Translations under genes and position numbers: made by a program
In this document: positions 10,201 through 21,159 of the stretch, in pieces
Position numbering within the stretch: the stretch's first letter is position 1
Layout: each line of letters starts with the position of its first letter
Notes under the pieces: model-generated
What the model saw: the letters and a program-made list of their open reading frames with translations, nothing else
What the model was told of the DNA's origin: nothing
Database searches by the model: none
Virus record (IMG/VR): IMGVR_UViG_3300008107_000074
Coordinates: 22,966-86,965 of that record
Source: a virus
Strand: one strand, 5' to 3'
Length of the DNA stretch: 64,000 nt

Positions 10201-13200
10201 TGGGGGTGTTGGTTGGTGTTACGGTGTTTGTTGGGGTGACTGTATTGGTTGGAGTGTTTGTTGGGGTGTTGGTGGGAGTATTTGTAGGGGTTACCGTATT
10301 TGTCGGTGTATTGGTTGGTGTTAAAGTAGGTGTAACCGTTCTTGTTGGAGTTACAGTCGGACTCAATGTTGGAGTTACTGTATTGGTTGGTGTTAGTGTC
10401 GGGCTTAATGTTGGTGTAACAGTACTAGTTGGGGTATTGGTTGGGGTGTTGGTTGGAGTTACCGTATTGGTTGGTGTATTCGTCGGTGTATTTGTAGGTG
10501 TAACAGTATTCGTAGGTGTTACAGTTGGAGTATTGGTTGGGGTTACTGTGTTAGTTGGAGTATTGGTGGGGGTATTGGTTGGAGTAACAGTATTTGTTGG
10601 TGTCACAGTCGGACTCAATGTTGGTGTAACAGTTTTTGTTGGGGTATTTGTCGGTGTCTGAGTTGGTGTTACGGTATTGGTTGGCGTATTGGTAGGAGTA
10701 TTGGTTGGCGTATTTGTTGGAGTTACGGTATTAGTTGGTGTGACTGTATTGGTTGGGGTGTTAGTCGGCGTGTTCGTAGGGGTGTTGGTTGGTGTTACCG
10801 TATTTGTTGGTGTATTAGTAGGTGTGTTAGTAGGTGTTACTGTATTTGTAGGCGTGTTCGTGGGAGTCTGAGTTGGTGTTACAGTGTTAGTAGGAGTGTT
10901 AGTTGGCGTGTTAGTGGGTGTAACAGTATTAGTAGGAGTCACCGTTGGACTCAATGTAGGTGTAACAGTATTGGTTGGTGTGTTGGTCGGAGTGTTGGTA
11001 GGAGTTACAGTATTAGTAGGAGTCACCGTTGGACTCAATGTAGGTGTAACTGTATTTGTTGGGGTATTTGTTGGGGTATTGGTAGGAGTTACTGTATTAG
11101 TCGGAGTGTTGGTCGGGGTGTTGGTTGGAGTAACAGTGTTGGTGGGAGTATTGGTTGGAGTGTTAGTTGGTGTATTTGTTGGGGTTACGGTGTTGGTTGG
11201 AGATACCGTATTTGTAGGAGTATTGGTTGGAGTGTTAGTTGGGGTTAGTGTTGGGGTTACGGTGTTTGTTGGGGTATTGGTAGGTGTATTGGTTGGTGTA
11301 ACGGTATTTGTAGGAGTAACAGTGTTGGTTGGAGTATTGGTAGGACTTAATGTTGGCGTATTAGTTGGGGTTACGGTGCTGGTTGGAGTCACTGTTGGAC
11401 TCAATGTAGGTGTAACTGTATTTGTTGGTGTGTTGGTAGGAGTGTTTGTAGGAGTCACAGTATTAGTAGGAGTCACAGTTGGACTTAATGTGGGAGTTAC
11501 TGTATTAGTTGGAGTGTTGGTAGGTGTGTTAGTTGGGGTTACTGTATTTGTCGGGGTATTGGTTGGGGTATTTGTTGGTGTAACGGTGTTGGTCGGAGTG
11601 TTTGTGGGAGTATTTGTAGGAGTTACTGTGTTCGTAGGAGTTACTGTAGGACTCAATGTTGGTGTTACTGTATTTGTTGGGGTGTTAGTAGGAGTGTTTG
11701 TTGGAGTCACCGTGTTTGTTGGGGTATTGGTGGGAGTATTTGTTGGTGTAACAGTATTTGTTGGGGTGTTAGTTGGGGTGTTGGTAGGAGTTACCGTATT
11801 GGTTGGTGTGTTAGTTGGGGTGTTGGTAGGAGTTACCGTATTGGTTGGTGTGTTAGTAGGAGTGTTTGTTGGTGTAACAGTATTGGTTGGTGTGTTAGTA
11901 GGAGTGTTTGTTGGTGTAACAGTATTGGTAGGAGTTACAGTTGGGGTGTTGGTTGGAGTTACAGTATTAGTAGGCGTATTGGTAGGAGTATTAGTTGGAG
12001 TTACTGTATTTGTAGAAGTATTGGTAGGAGTATTGGTAGGGGTGACAGTATTGGTGGGCGTATTGGTAGGAGTATTGGTTGGGGTGACTGTATTTGTTGG
12101 AGTATTTGTTGGGGTGTTAGTTGGAGTTACTGTATTTGTAGGAGTATTGGTAGGAGTATTGGTAGGGGTGACAGTATTGGTGGGGGTGTTTGTAGGAGTA
12201 TTGGTAGGGGTGACAGTATTGGTTGGAGTATTAGTTGGGGTGACTGTATTTGTTGGAGTATTTGTTGGGGTGTTGGTAGGGGTGTTGGTAGGAGTTACAG
12301 TATTGGTTGGAGTAACTGTATTGGTTGGAGTGTTTGTCGGGGTATTTGTAGGTGTCAGTGTCGGTGTTACGGTATTTGTTGGAGTATTAGTAGGAGTGTT
12401 AGTTGGTGTAACCGTATTTGTTGGTGTATTTGTGGGTGTATTGGTAGGAGTAACTGTATTGGTAGCCGTATTGGTAGGAGTGTTGGTTGGTGTATTAGTT
12501 GGTGTGACTGTATTGGTCGGAGTTACCGTCGGTGTATTTGTTGGGGTTACGGTATTGGTAGGGGTTACTGTTGGTGTATTCGTAGGCGTGTTTGTTGGGG
12601 TTACGGTATTTGTTGGAGTATTAGTGGGGGTATTCGTAGGTGTATTGGTTGGTGTTACGGTGTTAGTTGGGGTATTTGTAGGGGTTTGAGTTGGTGTAAC
12701 GGTATTGGTTGGAGTCACTGTTGGACTCAATGTTGGCGTTACCGTATTGGTAGGAGTATTAGTTGGCGTATTGGTAGGAGTAACTGTGTTGGTTGGGGTG
12801 TTGGTAGGAGTGTTAGTTGGTGTTACAGTATTAGTTGGTGTGTTAGTTGGTGTGTTTGTTGGTGTTACGGTGTTCGTAGGGGTGTTAGTAGGTGTCAGTG
12901 TTGGGGATACCGTATTGGTAGGAGTGTTAGTTGGTGTATTTGTAGGGGTTACCGTATTGGTAGGAGTATTAGTTGGTGTATTTGTAGGAGTAGCAGTATT
13001 AGTAGGGGTATTTGTTGGAGTATTGGTCGGTGTTACAGTGTTTGTTGGAGTGTTGGTTGGTGTTACAGTGTTTGTTGGGGTGTTTGTCGGAGTGTTGGTT
13101 GGGGTATTCGTTGGTGTTACAGTATTTGTAGGGGTTACGGTGTTGGTTGGAGTATTGGTGGGGCTTAATGTTGGGGTATTTGTAGGGGTTACGGTGTTGG

Positions 13201-15883
13201 TTGGGGTCGCTGTTGGAGTCAATGTAGGTGTAACTGTATTGGTTGGGGTATTGGTAGGAGTATTGGTTGGGGTAACAGTATTGGTAGGAGTAACTGTTGG
13301 ACTCAATGTAGGAGTAACTGTATTGGTAGGAGTGTTTGTTGGTGTATTGGTTGGTGTTACAGTATTAGTTGGAGTATTTGTTGGAGTTAAAGTTGGTGTA
13401 ACAGTTTTTGTTGGTGTATTAGTTGGGGTGTTAGTAGGAGTTACTGTATTGGTTGGTGTGTTTGTGGGAGTATTGGTTAATGTAACGGATGGTGTTACAG
13501 TGTTGGTTGGTGTTACCGTTGGAGTATTGGTGGGTGTTGGGGTGCTCGTTGGAGTTGGTGAGGGTAACATTGTATAATCAATGTCACAAGAAGGTGCTGG
13601 TGTTGGTGAAACCGTCACAGTTACACTTGGTGTATTTGTTGGAGTTACAGTATTGGTTGGAGTTACAGTATTTGTCGGGGTGTTTGTGGGGGTAACTGTA
13701 TTGGTTGGAGTCACTGTTGGACTCAATGTTGGTGTTACAGTGTTAGTAGGAGTGTTGGTCGGCGTGTTAGTTGGAGTATTGGTTGGTGTTACGGTGTTAG
13801 TTGGTGTTACCGTAGGACTCAATGTAGGAGTCACAGTATTGGTAGGTGTATTGGTTGGAGTATTGGTTGGTGTTACGGTGTTAGTTGGTGTTACCGTAGG
13901 ACTCAATGTAGGAGTCACAGTATTCGTTGGTGTGTTTGTAGGTGTATTAGTCGGAGTTACGGTGTTGGTTGGAGTTACGGTATTTGTGGGAGTGTTTGTA
14001 GGAGTGTTGGTAGGAGTGTTTGTTGGAGTTACGGTGTTGGTTGGGGTATTGGTTGGGGTATTGGTTGGTGTAACGGTATTTGTAGGAGTATTTGTAGGTG
14101 TCTGAGTTGGAGTTACTGTATTCGTCGGTGTGTTTGTTGGGGTGTTGGTAGGAGTTACGGTATTGGTAGGACTTAATGTTGGAGTGTTAGTTGGAGTATT
14201 TGTTGGAGTTACTGTGTTGGTTGGAGTATTCGTAGGTGTAACCGTATTTGTTGGTGTATTAGTTGGGGTGTTTGTAGGTGTATTAGTTGGTGTCACAGTT
14301 TCTGTTGGAGTCACTGTAACAGTATTGGTTGGTGTGACTGTATTGGTAGGGGTTACGGTGTTGGTTGGTGTAAGTGTTGGTGTTTCTGTGGGAGTATTTG
14401 TTGGTGTGTTGGTGGGGGTATTTGTTGGTGTTTCGGTTGGTGTATTTGTAGGTGTATTAGTTGGAGCTACCGTATTTGTTGGAGTTACAGTTGGAGTGTT
14501 AGTTGGGGTAACCGTTGGTGTAACAGTATTGGTAGGAGTATTGGTTGGGGTTTGAGTTGGTGTAACGGTTGCAGTATTTGTTGGTGTTAGGGTAGGTGTT
14601 TCAGTTTGTGTTACAGTGGGTGTATTGGTTGGAGTTACAGTATTGGTTGGAGTTACAGTTGAGGTATTAGTCGGAGTGTTAGTTGGTGTTATGGTGTTGG
14701 TTGGGGTATTGGTAGGTGTTTCGGTAGGGGTAACGGTTGGACTCAGTGTTGGTGTTACTGTGTTAGTCGGAGTATTAGTTGGGGTGTTGGTTGGTGTTTC
14801 GGTAGGGGTAACGGTTAGGGTTACGGTGTTGGTTGGAGTATTGGTTGGTGTTTCGGTTGGTGTTTCGGTTGGTGTATTAGTTGGGGTAACAGTATTGGTT
14901 GGAGTTACAGTTGGGGTAACAGTTGGGGTAACAGTTGGAGTTACGGTGTTGGTTGGGGTATTGGTTGGTGTTTCGGTTGGTGTTTCGGTTGGTGTATTAG
15001 TTGGGGTAACAGTATTTGTTGGGGTGTTAGTGGGTGTTTCAGTCGGTGTATTAGTTGGGGTATTGGTTGGTGTTTCGGTAGGGGTTACTGTATGAGTTGG
15101 TGTATTGGTAGGTGTTTCGGTAGGGGTTACCGTATTTGTTGGAGTTACAGTTGGAGTTTCGGTAGGGGTAACTGTATTTGTTGGGGTGTTGGTAGGTGTT
15201 TCAGTTGGTGTATTGGTTGGGGTTACCGTATTTGTTGGGGTTACAGTTGGAGTTTCGGTCGGAGTAACAGTTGGTGTCTCGGTTGGTGTAACTGTATTCG
15301 TAGGAGTTACAGTAGGTGTGTTGGCTGGTGATTCGGTTGGAGTTACTGTGTTAGTTGGGGTAACTGTAGGAGTTTCAGTTGGGGTAACCGTTGGGGTATT
15401 TGTTGGGGTATTGGTTGGAGTTACTGTGTTAGTTGGAGTAACTGTAGGAGTTTCAGTTGGGGTAACTGTAGGCTCGTTTGTTGGAGTATTAGTCGGAGTT
15501 ACGGTATTCGTAGGAGTATTTGTTGGAGTGATAGTATTGGTTGGGGTAACAGTAGGTGTTTTTGTAACCGTAGGTGTAACAGTAGGGGTTTTGGTAACTG
15601 TTGGGGTTGGGGTATTTGAAGTAAAGGTTGTTGGTGTTGGTGTTAATGATGGTGTAAGTGTTGGTGAAGGTGTAGGTGAAGGTGTAGGGCAAGGAATCTC
15701 AGCCACACAAGTTTTATCAAGTGACGGAAAATAAACTGAGTAAGTACCTAAGTAGTAGTTTGTGTCGTAATAATATGGCATCACGACAGTACCTAAATTC
15801 AAGGTACCGCCAGTACAAGGATAAAATGTGATAACACCAATTTCACCATCAAAATTACCTGTGTTTATTTTTATTAATGCCAT
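4190..15883 (-). CDS. Giant Thr-Pro repeat protein, N-terminal 3897 codons (putative fibre/adhesin)
   Basis: The ORF opens with a roughly 65-residue globular head ([13 protein letters not shown]..., ending CVAEIPC) that resembles the Cys-rich islands further downstream. About 3,800 residues of Thr-Pro repeat follow, with units such as [18 protein letters not shown] and, near the N-terminus, TETPTVTP. A short non-repeat island ([11 protein letters not shown]) sits near 13563-13590. The last 20 or so residues (YTNKYSYKH...) are frameshifted sequence caused by a 7-bp duplication at 4249-4262, so the natural protein is almost certainly longer. The ATG follows a 90-bp gap after the tail-tip gene ending at 15974. 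No signal peptide or membrane helix is visible. The position after baseplate genes and the extended Pro/Thr composition suggest a long flexible virion fibre or stalk; no family with known function is recognised. Most third-position variation is silent, so the repeat is under protein-level constraint. Confidence 0.75.
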   Translation of the reverse strand: MALIKINTGNFDGEIGVITFYPCTGGTLNLGTVVMPYYYDTNYYLGTYSVYFPSLDKTCVAEIPCPTPSPTPSPTLTPSLTPTPTTFTSNTPTPTVTKTPTVTPTVTKTPTVTPTNTITPTNTPTNTVTPTNTPTNEPTVTPTETPTVTPTNTVTPTNTPTNTPTVTPTETPTVTPTNTVTPTESPANTPTVTPTNTVTPTETPTVTPTETPTVTPTNTVTPTNTPTETPTNTPTNTVTPTETPTVTPTNTVTPTETPTNTPTHTVTPTETPTNTPTNTPTETPTNTPTNTVTPTNTPTETPTETPTNTPTNTVTPTVTPTVTPTVTPTNTVTPTNTPTETPTETPTNTPTNTVTLTVTPTETPTNTPTNTPTNTVTPTLSPTVTPTETPTNTPTNTITPTNTPTNTSTVTPTNTVTPTNTPTVTQTETPTLTPTNTATVTPTQTPTNTPTNTVTPTVTPTNTPTVTPTNTVAPTNTPTNTPTETPTNTPTNTPTNTPTETPTLTPTNTVTPTNTVTPTNTVTVTPTETVTPTNTPTNTPTNTPTNTVTPTNTPTNTVTPTNTPTNTPTLSPTNTVTPTNTPTNTPTNTVTPTQTPTNTPTNTVTPTNTPTNTPTNTVTPTNTPTNTPTNTPTNTVTPTNTVTPTNTPTNTPTNTVTPTLSPTVTPTNTVTPTNTPTNTPTNTVTPTLSPTVTPTNTVTPTNTPTNTPTNTPTNTVTPTLSPTVTPTNTVTPTNTPTNTVTPTNTVTPTNTPSVTVTVSPTPAPSCDIDYTMLPSPTPTSTPTPTNTPTVTPTNTVTPSVTLTNTPTNTPTNTVTPTNTPTNTPTKTVTPTLTPTNTPTNTVTPTNTPTNTPTNTVTPTLSPTVTPTNTVTPTNTPTNTPTNTVTPTLTPTATPTNTVTPTNTPTLSPTNTPTNTVTPTNTVTPTNTPTNTPTNTPTNTVTPTNTPTNTVTPTNTPTNTPTNTATPTNTPTNTPTNTVTPTNTPTNTPTNTVSPTLTPTNTPTNTVTPTNTPTNTPTNTVTPTNTPTNTPTNTVTPTNTPTNTPTNTVTPTLSPTVTPTNTVTPTQTPTNTPTNTVTPTNTPTNTPTNTPTNTVTPTNTPTNTPTVTPTNTVTPTNTPTVTPTNTVTPTNTPTNTPTNTATNTVTPTNTPTNTPTNTVTPTNTPTNTPTNTVTPTLTPTNTPTNTPTNTVTPTNTVTPTNTPTNTPTNTPTNTVTPTNTPTNTVTPTNTPTNTPTNTVTPTNTPTNTPTNTVTPTNTPTNTPTNTVTPTNTPTNTPTNTVTPTNTPTNTSTNTVTPTNTPTNTPTNTVTPTNTPTVTPTNTVTPTNTPTNTPTNTVTPTNTPTNTPTNTVTPTNTPTNTPTNTVTPTNTPTNTPTNTVTPTNTPTNTPTNTVTPTNTPTNTPTNTVTPTLSPTVTPTNTVTPTNTPTNTPTNTVTPTNTPTNTPTNTVTPTNTPTNTPTNTVTPTLSPTVTPTNTVTPTNTPTNTPTNTVTPTLSPTVTPTSTVTPTNTPTLSPTNTPTNTVTPTNTVTPTNTPTNTPTNTVTPTLTPTNTPTNTPTNTVSPTNTVTPTNTPTNTPTNTPTNTVTPTNTPTNTPTNTVTPTNTPTNTPTNTVTPTLSPTVTPTNTVTPTNTPTNTPTNTVTPTLSPTVTPTNTVTPTNTPTNTPTNTVTPTQTPTNTPTNTVTPTNTPTNTPTNTVTPTNTPTNTPTNTPTNTVTPTNTVTPTNTPTNTPTNTPTNTVTPTQTPTNTPTKTVTPTLSPTVTPTNTVTPTNTPTNTPTNTVTPTNTPTVTPTNTVTPTNTPTNTPTNTVTPTNTPTNTPTSTVTPTLSPTLTPTNTVTPTLSPTVTPTRTVTPTLTPTNTPTNTVTPTNTPTNTPTNTPTNTVTPTNTVTPTNTPTNTPTNTPTNTVTPTNTPTKTVTPTNTPTNTPTNTVTPTNTPTNTPTNTVTPTNTPTNTVTPTNTPTVTPTNTVTPTLSPTVTPTNTVTPTQTPTNTPTNTVTPTNTPTNTPTNTVTPTNTPTNTVTPTNTPTNTPTNTVTPTNTPTNTPTNTVTPTNTVTPTNTPTNTPTNTVTPTLSPTVTPTNTVTPTNTPTKTVTPTLSPTVTPTNTVTPTQTPTNTPTNTVTPTNTPTNTPTNTVTPTNTPTNTPTNTVTPTLSPTVTPTNTVTPTNTPTNTPTNTVTPTNTPTNTPTNTVTPTNTPTRTVTPTLTPTNTPTNTVTPTNTPTNTPTNTVTPTLTPTVTPTNTVTPTNTPTNTPTNTVTPTNTPTNTPTNTVTPTNTPTNTPTNTVTPTNTPTNTPTNTVTPTNTPTKTVTPTLSPTVTPTNTVTPTNTPTNTPTNTVTPTNTPTNTPTNTVTPTNTPTNTPTNTVTPTLSPTVTPTNTVTPTNTPTNTPTNTVTPTLSPTVTPTNTVTPTNTPTNTPTNTVTPTSTPTRTVTPTLTPTNTPTNTVTPTNTPTNTPTNTVTPTNTPTNTPTNTVTPTNTPTNTPTNTVTPTNTPTRTVTPTLTPTNTPTNTVTPTNTPTNTPTNTVTPTNTPTNTPTNTVTPTLSPTVTPTNTVTPTNTPTNTPTNTVTPTNTPTKTVTPTLSPTVTPTNTVTPTNTPTNTPTNTVTPTNTPTNTPTNTVTPTNTPTNTITPTNTPTKTVTPTLTPTNTPTNTPTNTVTPTNTVTPTNTPTNTVTPTNTPTNTPTNTPTNTVTPTNTPTKTVTPTLTPTNTVTPTNTPTNTPTNTVTPTNTPTNTPTNTVTPTNTPTNTVTPTLSPTVTPTNTVTPTNTPTKTVTPTLTPTNTPTNTVTPTNTPTNTVTPTNTPTNTPTNTVTPTQTPTNTPTNTVTPTNTPTNTVTPTLSPTVTPTNTVTPTNTPTNTPTNTVTPTNTPTKTVTPTLTPTNTPTNTVTPTNTPTNTVTPTLTPTNTPTNTPTNTVTPTNTVTPTNTPTKTVTPTQTPTNTPTNTPTNTVTPTNTVTPTNTPTNTVTPTNTVTPTNTVTPTNTVTPTNTVTPTNTPTRTVTPTLTPTNTPTNTVTPTNTPTNTPTNTVTPTNTPTNTVTPTNTPTNTPTKTVTPTLTPTVTPTNTVTPTNTPTNTNTPTNTPTNTPTNTVTPTNTPTKTVTPTLTPTNTPTNTPTNTVTPTNTVTPTNTPTKTVTPTLTPTNTPTNTVTPTNTPTNTPTNTVTPTNTPTKTVTPTLTPTNTPTNTVTPTNTPTNTPTNTVTPTNTVTPTLSPTNTPTNTVTPTNTPTNTPTNTVTPTNTPTKTVTPTLTPTNTPTNTPTNTVTPTNTVTPTNTPTNTVTPTNTVTPTNTVTPTNTVTPTNTVTPTNTPTKTVTPTLTPTNTPTNTVTPTQTPTNTPTNTVTPTNTPTKTVTPTLTPTNTPTNTVTPTQTPTNTPTNTVTPTNTVTPTNTPTNTPTNTVTPTLTPTNTPTNTVTPTNTPTKTVTPTLTPTNTPTNTPTNSVTPTNTVTPTNTPTNTVTPTNTVTPTNTVTPTNTVTPTNTVTPTNTPTKTVTPTQTPTNTPTNTVTPTNTPTNTPTNTVTPTNTPTKTVTPTLTPTNTPTNTVTPTNTPTKTVTPTLTPTNTVTPTNTPTNTPTNTVTPTNTPTNTVTPTLSPTVTPTNTVTPTNTPTKTVTPTLTPTNTPTNTVTPTNTPTNTPTKTVTPTVTPTNTVTPTNTPTNTPTNTVTPTLSPTVTPTNTVTPTNTPTNTPTNTVTPTNTPTNTPTNTVTPTNTPTNTPTNTVTPTNTPTNTPTNTVTPTNTPTKTVTPTLTPTNTPTNTPTNTVTPTNTVTPTNTPTKTVTPTNTPTNTPTNTPTNTVTPTNTVTPTNTPTNTPTKTVTPTLSPTVTPTNTVTPTNTPTNTVTPTNTPTKTVTPTLTPTNTPTNTVTPTLSPTVTPTNTVTPYTNKYSYKHSDQDCYTYINTY
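4249..4262. other. 7-bp tandem duplication causing frameshift
   Basis: TGGTGTA occurs twice in direct succession (4249-4255 and 4256-4262). Removing one copy joins the Thr-Pro frame upstream (codons at 1 mod 3) to the frame downstream (0 mod 3). As read, the upstream frame stops at 4190. Confidence 0.85.
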
Positions 15884-15973
15884 TTAAATCTACAGTCTTA
15901 TCTATATCTATTTTTATTATAAAAATATACTCATTTATTCGGGTATTGTCAACGTCTATTTTTACAGTTTTTA

Positions 15974-18900
15974 TCATGGACAATCAAAAATGGAACTACT
16001 TAATTCCTCATTAGTTGGTTCTGTAGGACAATGGTTGGCATCGATATAATATTGACCGAGGTTGAATCCAATATTTGGATGTTTATCGTATTTGTGTTTC
16101 ATCAGAATTTGGTCGCTGTTATTTCCATTGAAAACAACAACAAATTCATCAGTTAGTGGTGTATTGTCTAATTCAAAATTTAGATTGAAGTATAATCCTG
16201 TATCGCAATAATTTAAGTCGACATCAATTACTTCTATGGTTTTACCATATTTGTTTATTAAATAATCCCCATGGTTATATAATTCTTTCGGATGGTCACA
16301 ACAAGGTTCAATAAAATCTGTTGGTTTTTTTTGTAATTCCTCTGGGAACCTATCGTCAAAAAAGTAAACACTATTTGTAGGTGTTCCAAAATTTTCAATG
16401 ATTCTATTTGTATAAACTCTTAGTTGTGTTGTTGGTAAAACTTCAAAAACTTCATAAGTATTATTTTGGGTTAATCCTGTAATGATACTTTTCTTGATTG
16501 ATGCTAAACATTCAATGTCTGTAATTTCAAGTTTTTGATAGTTGTACGTAAATGAATACCCTGATACAGGTCCATTCACAATTTGTTGGTGACTATATTC
16601 TGTACATTGTTTGTAAGATGCAGATAAAACATATTCCCCAACATTTAAATCACAAACACTTTTACCACTTATCGTACCACCACTAATATAACTTTCAATA
16701 TTGTCATCTGTAGTTTGGTTGTCAATGGTTAATCCGCTATCAACTACTAAAACTATAGAGTCACATTTTAAACCATAGTTAAAGTTTGATTTGTATTCAA
16801 CTTTTGGTTGTATTGTGTAACCTGTGTAATTGTCACAATATGTTGCACCTGAAACAACTGAAATTGGGGATGATATTGTTCCTTGGTAACCAACAATACT
16901 AAATAATTCTACGTGACTTTTTCCTGATGGTGTTGGACATGGGTCATGTTCAATTTTGGGTTGTAGACCTTCAATTTTGAATTTTACTTCTTTATTTGCT
17001 GCATCTACAATATTAAAATCTATTACATCATTTTCTGAAAAACCAGTTAATTTATATACACAATCACTAACTTTTTGAATGTAAACATCCGCATTTTCAT
17101 TTGTTCCACTTACACAATTAGCATAAATGTTAAATGGCCATGTTGAACCTTGTTGGATACCTGTTTTGTATCCAATTACTTCAAAAAACACATCACTCAC
17201 TAATGTACATCCACTGTTTGAGTCGCAATAAACGGTATTATCAGTATAAACTTTAACACTGATTCCATTTGTATTTTTTGTGATTTTGTAATCGGCATCA
17301 AATCGATAATCAAAATAGTCGACCACTGAACATTCGTTTGGACCTAATTTTACGGATGAAAACTTAACTTTTTCAACACCATTTTCATCAGTGTATGTTG
17401 TGTATTTTATTAATGGTATTGTTTCTGAAAAATATGTTTGGCCTGTGGTTCCCGTGAAAGCAGAATAGGGTTCATACCCTGCACTATTTCTTGTAATAGT
17501 TACGTCATCAATCAATACAGATAACGCCGATAACCATAGTTCTTTAATTTTAGTAACATCAGGTTCAAGATAATCTTTATAATCACATATTAAGGAAAGA
17601 TTTACCGTATCACCACTGGTGACCCCACTTGTACATCCTGTAAATGGTTGTGCATCAAATAATTTTGCACTGTTTGAAGTGTTACTTGTTCCACTAACAA
17701 TCACATACATAGAGGATGTTAGACCCGTGTAGTCGGCCCCACCATAAACTGTTCCATCAATTTCAATTACAGGATAGTAAGTAACACCTGTAAGGTTTAT
17801 TAAACCTCTAAAATTATTTTCTTCACCTAAAATATTTTCTAAATCTTCCTCAATTACATTTTCAAAATCAGGGTATAGTTCCTCAATAAATTCTAATGGT
17901 TGACAATCATATCTATATTGATATTTTGGTCTACCAAACACGTTATTTTCTATTAAATTACCGCCGGTCCATTGAGTGGTTGATGGTACTAATTGTTCAA
18001 CTAATTGTGGCCAATAAGGTGATAATTTATTAACAAATTCAATAACATTTATTTGATTATATGGTGTAAAACCTGTTGTTTGTGATATATAATCTCTATA
18101 GACATCTTCTAATTGAATATAATTTTTTTTGTAACGAATTTTGTTAGAATTTGTTACAAGTCCATGAATAAAGGTGTCTAAAAATTCAGCAAAAGTTTTA
18201 CCTGTTTGGGGTAATAAAGTATTTGTACCAAAACTTATTAATAATTCTCTACTTTGTCTAAAGATATCATAATCTATACCTCGTGATGGTGAGATATAAA
18301 TTCCAATGTTTTTTCTATTTAAAATTAATAAATAATCATCCTCAATTGGTTTTCCGTCTTTATTATCGACCGCGGAAACCAATTCATAACCGGTATCTAA
18401 ACCTGGTAATGTTCTATATAAATCAAAGTATTCTTCTCCGTATGTGTAGTTTTTATTCTTTGTTTTAATTGTTTTGGTGTTACCCGTTAGTATTGAGTTA
18501 CTACTGTCTAAAACGAGTGGAGTACGGTGTGATAATGTAATATCGTACCATCCTGAACCTTTACCAAAGAATATGTTTTCAGTTTCGTTATATGCTCTTC
18601 TTGGTAGTCCAGTTTTTTCGTCTACAGGGTAACCCTCTCTGTCAAATGTTGTTGACGCTGAGTAGTAAACTTTAGAATATGTGAAACCTGTACTATCAAA
18701 GGTGGCGTAAGAATATCTTTTGTTACCTTGAATCGCATCGTATATGTCTTGTTGTAAATTAAAACTAGATGGAATTGACGTTACTTTATAAATGTATTCA
18801 TCAATCCTAATCAAAGGCTCGGGTGCCCCCAAAAATTTTAAAAAGAAATCAATAGAGGATTTTGTTCCTTTTGATTTATAAATGTGAGCAAGATTTATAA

Positions 18901-20218
18901 GTAATCTTCGATAAAACTCATACTCAGCTTCAATTAAATTCGTACCGGTTGATACTCCGTCATAATTTGATTGTAATCTTGAATATAAAACATCATTTAG
19001 ACTATTTTCATCGAATAAATTTAATGTTGATAAACCTAAATTTTCTGCTAAGTTTTTTAAAAGTACATCAGGTAAATTATTAATTCCATCATAACTTACG
19101 TTTCTCATATAAGCTATGTTGTCTATGTATTTCTTTACACTATCAAAGCTTTGACCATATAATTGAAATACACTTTCAGCTCTTTTATCTTCGGTGTCAA
19201 ATTCAAATAACTGTGGTGCGGCTAAAAATCTAACCATTAGATTAGATTTATACACATCTATCTCATCAGCAATATCTTTTAATTTACCAACATATAAATC
19301 GTAATCAAAACCGGTTATTTGTATGTTATAACCATCATTAGATATTGGCCAAGTTATTACAACATCAACCAAAGATGTTTTTGAATTGTCTTGAACATCT
19401 CTCGGTACTTTAAATGATGAAGTATAAATTGGATTTGTTTCTCTATTTAAAAGTGATTCCTCTAAATCGTCTAACCCTTCGAAAAATTCTTCAACTAAAC
19501 CATCGTTTGGTCTTATCAATAAATTTTCTGAATATGTTGAACCAGTAAATGGTTGTCCATATACCTTTAAGTAAATTCTATTGTTTGTATTCGGTTCGCT
19601 GTATTCTAAAATTGGATATGGTGTGTTATTTGTAACAACAACATATTTTGTATAAGACGAATAAAAATTTCTTAATTCGTTTTCAGTTTCTGGTTTAACT
19701 ACTGAATTAGGCTCAACAAAAACTAAATCAAAAGGATTGAATATTTTACTTCTTTCGATGTAAAAAGTTGTGGTATTGGTGCTATCGTTATATGTTATTC
19801 CACTAGCACTGTAATTAGAAACACCTATAGGACTGTCCGATAAGATTGAAATTCCACCCGGAAACTTGTTTATAATTCTAGTTAATGAAACTAAAATTCT
19901 ACTTGTTAACGAACCAAATAAAGATTTATCGGCATATTTTTTGTTGCCCTTAAACCTTACTTCGTCAGTTCTCTTTTTTCTTGGTGTTGCTGATGTTGTT
20001 TGAATACCCTCAACCTCTTTTAACGTATCTAATGTTAAAAATTGAGAGAATGGGTTACTCGTAAAATTTTTAGAATCTTTGTCAGGGATAGACTTATCAA
20101 GCGCAAATACGGTGTTGGTTAGTGCAGATGAACCATCAGTTATCTGTCTACCAACTAAGAAATCATTAAATGTTTCCGCTCCGCTTGACGCTTGACTCGG
20201 TACTTTTCTCCTTGCCAT
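15974..20218 (-). CDS. Large tail-tip/baseplate protein with gpI-like region
   Basis: A 1414-residue protein of the baseplate block. Around residues 400-450 it has a helical stretch (EYEFYRRLLINLAHIYKSKG followed by TKSSIDFFLKFLG) that resembles the P2 gpI/tail protein I family, where a conserved KGT motif follows a Leu-rich helix. The N-terminus (MARRKVPSQ) is basic and polar. The C-terminal half is Thr/Gly/Tyr-rich beta-type sequence with several paired cysteines. The start ATG overlaps the stop of the preceding gene (ATAATGG, 20216-20221). It sits between other baseplate proteins and the giant Thr-Pro gene, so it could be the attachment point for that fibre. The gpI-like assignment is by pattern recognition only. 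Confidence 0.5.
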   Translation of the reverse strand: MARRKVPSQASSGAETFNDFLVGRQITDGSSALTNTVFALDKSIPDKDSKNFTSNPFSQFLTLDTLKEVEGIQTTSATPRKKRTDEVRFKGNKKYADKSLFGSLTSRILVSLTRIINKFPGGISILSDSPIGVSNYSASGITYNDSTNTTTFYIERSKIFNPFDLVFVEPNSVVKPETENELRNFYSSYTKYVVVTNNTPYPILEYSEPNTNNRIYLKVYGQPFTGSTYSENLLIRPNDGLVEEFFEGLDDLEESLLNRETNPIYTSSFKVPRDVQDNSKTSLVDVVITWPISNDGYNIQITGFDYDLYVGKLKDIADEIDVYKSNLMVRFLAAPQLFEFDTEDKRAESVFQLYGQSFDSVKKYIDNIAYMRNVSYDGINNLPDVLLKNLAENLGLSTLNLFDENSLNDVLYSRLQSNYDGVSTGTNLIEAEYEFYRRLLINLAHIYKSKGTKSSIDFFLKFLGAPEPLIRIDEYIYKVTSIPSSFNLQQDIYDAIQGNKRYSYATFDSTGFTYSKVYYSASTTFDREGYPVDEKTGLPRRAYNETENIFFGKGSGWYDITLSHRTPLVLDSSNSILTGNTKTIKTKNKNYTYGEEYFDLYRTLPGLDTGYELVSAVDNKDGKPIEDDYLLILNRKNIGIYISPSRGIDYDIFRQSRELLISFGTNTLLPQTGKTFAEFLDTFIHGLVTNSNKIRYKKNYIQLEDVYRDYISQTTGFTPYNQINVIEFVNKLSPYWPQLVEQLVPSTTQWTGGNLIENNVFGRPKYQYRYDCQPLEFIEELYPDFENVIEEDLENILGEENNFRGLINLTGVTYYPVIEIDGTVYGGADYTGLTSSMYVIVSGTSNTSNSAKLFDAQPFTGCTSGVTSGDTVNLSLICDYKDYLEPDVTKIKELWLSALSVLIDDVTITRNSAGYEPYSAFTGTTGQTYFSETIPLIKYTTYTDENGVEKVKFSSVKLGPNECSVVDYFDYRFDADYKITKNTNGISVKVYTDNTVYCDSNSGCTLVSDVFFEVIGYKTGIQQGSTWPFNIYANCVSGTNENADVYIQKVSDCVYKLTGFSENDVIDFNIVDAANKEVKFKIEGLQPKIEHDPCPTPSGKSHVELFSIVGYQGTISSPISVVSGATYCDNYTGYTIQPKVEYKSNFNYGLKCDSIVLVVDSGLTIDNQTTDDNIESYISGGTISGKSVCDLNVGEYVLSASYKQCTEYSHQQIVNGPVSGYSFTYNYQKLEITDIECLASIKKSIITGLTQNNTYEVFEVLPTTQLRVYTNRIIENFGTPTNSVYFFDDRFPEELQKKPTDFIEPCCDHPKELYNHGDYLINKYGKTIEVIDVDLNYCDTGLYFNLNFELDNTPLTDEFVVVFNGNNSDQILMKHKYDKHPNIGFNLGQYYIDANHCPTEPTNEELSSSIFDCP

Positions 20219-21135
20219 TATTCTGTTATAGTATCAAAGTTTAAGGTTTCGTCTACGTCATTTCTTTCTTCACGAATCTCATATAATGTTTCATTAAATT
20301 CGTCTTTAACTTCGTAAAGATTGTATTGTCTATAGATGTTATTATTATTGTCATAGATGGTATAGATACCTTGTGAAACCGCTTTACTTTGATTACCATA
20401 AAGAGCATGTGCCAATGTTGAAGCATCATGTTCAACCATTTCTACCTCAATTGTGGTGGGATTTAAATATGTGTTTGTTAATATGATTTTTTGTGATGGT
20501 ACACCAATAAATGGAACCGTATTTGGTTTATTTGTTGGTGCTGAAGATGGTGTTACTGTTAAAAACATCAAATTGGTTGCCTGTTCACTATACTGATATC
20601 TGATAGCTTTTTGTGATGTACTTGTTAAATTTGAAACAATTGGTGTACAGTAGAACGAAGATGTTACGATTCTATAAAAATTTGGAATTTTTTTATTGTC
20701 AGATGAATTAATGTACTCAATTCTATATCCAACAAGTCCTTGTGGTGTAAATTTATTTCTATCATCAGCAGGAACATTGGATAAGTCAATGACCAATCCT
20801 CTAACTGAAGGTAGAGACGCTAAAATTCCACAATCAGTAATTGAAGTTCTTATTTGTTTTGGTCTTATATGGAGTGTGTATACACCTAAATCCGCAAAAT
20901 CGGATGCGGTTAATTTTAAGTTGTACAATCCACCTAAGATTTCAACATTAGGTGCTGAAGTATCATCCGTGGTGTTCGAATTATGATAAACAGGGGTTAA
21001 TACTTCAGCTGAACTTAATTTCTTAAGAGTAACAGTCGAAGTGCTATTTCTATCCGCAACGTAATGAAAATAAATTTCAACGTCTTCGGGTGACACATCT
21101 GATGGTCTAATTATACCGTAACTACCTACTGCCAT
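20218..21135 (-). CDS. Baseplate/tail structural protein, unknown family
   Basis: A 305-residue protein beginning MAVGSYGIIRPSDVSPEDVE, mostly beta-strand-like sequence rich in Ser, Thr and Asn, with an acidic C-terminus (EERNDVDETLNFDTITE). No domain is recognised. It is preceded by the TATTTATT motif (21146-21153), 10 nt from the ATG, and its stop overlaps the start of the next gene, which places it at the head of a two- or three-gene set with the 1414-aa protein. The virion role is inferred from position. Confidence 0.55.
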   Translation of the reverse strand: MAVGSYGIIRPSDVSPEDVEIYFHYVADRNSTSTVTLKKLSSAEVLTPVYHNSNTTDDTSAPNVEILGGLYNLKLTASDFADLGVYTLHIRPKQIRTSITDCGILASLPSVRGLVIDLSNVPADDRNKFTPQGLVGYRIEYINSSDNKKIPNFYRIVTSSFYCTPIVSNLTSTSQKAIRYQYSEQATNLMFLTVTPSSAPTNKPNTVPFIGVPSQKIILTNTYLNPTTIEVEMVEHDASTLAHALYGNQSKAVSQGIYTIYDNNNNIYRQYNLYEVKDEFNETLYEIREERNDVDETLNFDTITE

Positions 21136-21145
21136 GTTTTTTTAT

Positions 21146-21153
21146 AATAAATA
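21146..21153 (-). promoter_or_regulatory. TATTTATT motif upstream of the 305-aa gene
   Basis: Coding-strand TATTTATT, 10 nt before the ATG at 21135, in the 24-bp gap after the PKD-domain gene. Confidence 0.42.
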
Positions 21154-21159
21154 TGAAAA

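Larger units (their letters stand above)
1888..15690 (-). repeat. About 13.8 kb of degenerate Thr-Pro coding repeat, plus-strand G/T-rich
   Basis: The DNA is built from 6- to 12-bp steps that on the plus strand read GTTGGTGTA, GTATTGGTT or GTAACAGTA with silent variation, coding for Thr-Pro-Thr-Xaa on the minus strand. Higher-order units of about 28 codons containing TLSPTVTP recur many times. Composition shifts from TNTP units in the middle to TETP/TVTP units near the N-terminal edge (14300-15650), as expected for an array homogenised by unequal exchange in its centre. Smaller blocks of the same repeat lie at 1318-1650 and 376-800. Long antisense open frames of Val-Gly are by-products. Confidence 0.9.

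Noticed and set aside
1888-15690. Possible CRISPR array or microsatellite because of short repeated units
   Set aside because: Units are 6-12 bp, contiguous, without spacers, and vary silently at third codon positions, so they are coding repeats.
448-15734. Long plus-strand open frames of Val-Gly-Val-Leu repeats (up to about 690 codons)
   Set aside because: They are the antisense of the Thr-Pro repeat. They break wherever the repeat pattern varies, have no conserved start region, and the minus-strand frame has an N-terminal head and Cys-rich modules that the plus frames lack.
15908-15926. A/T palindrome TATTTTTAT-T-ATAAAAATA upstream of the giant gene
   Set aside because: In such A/T-rich DNA a weak palindrome of this type is expected by chance; it may contain a promoter, but it does not match the TATTTAT octamer and has no other support.
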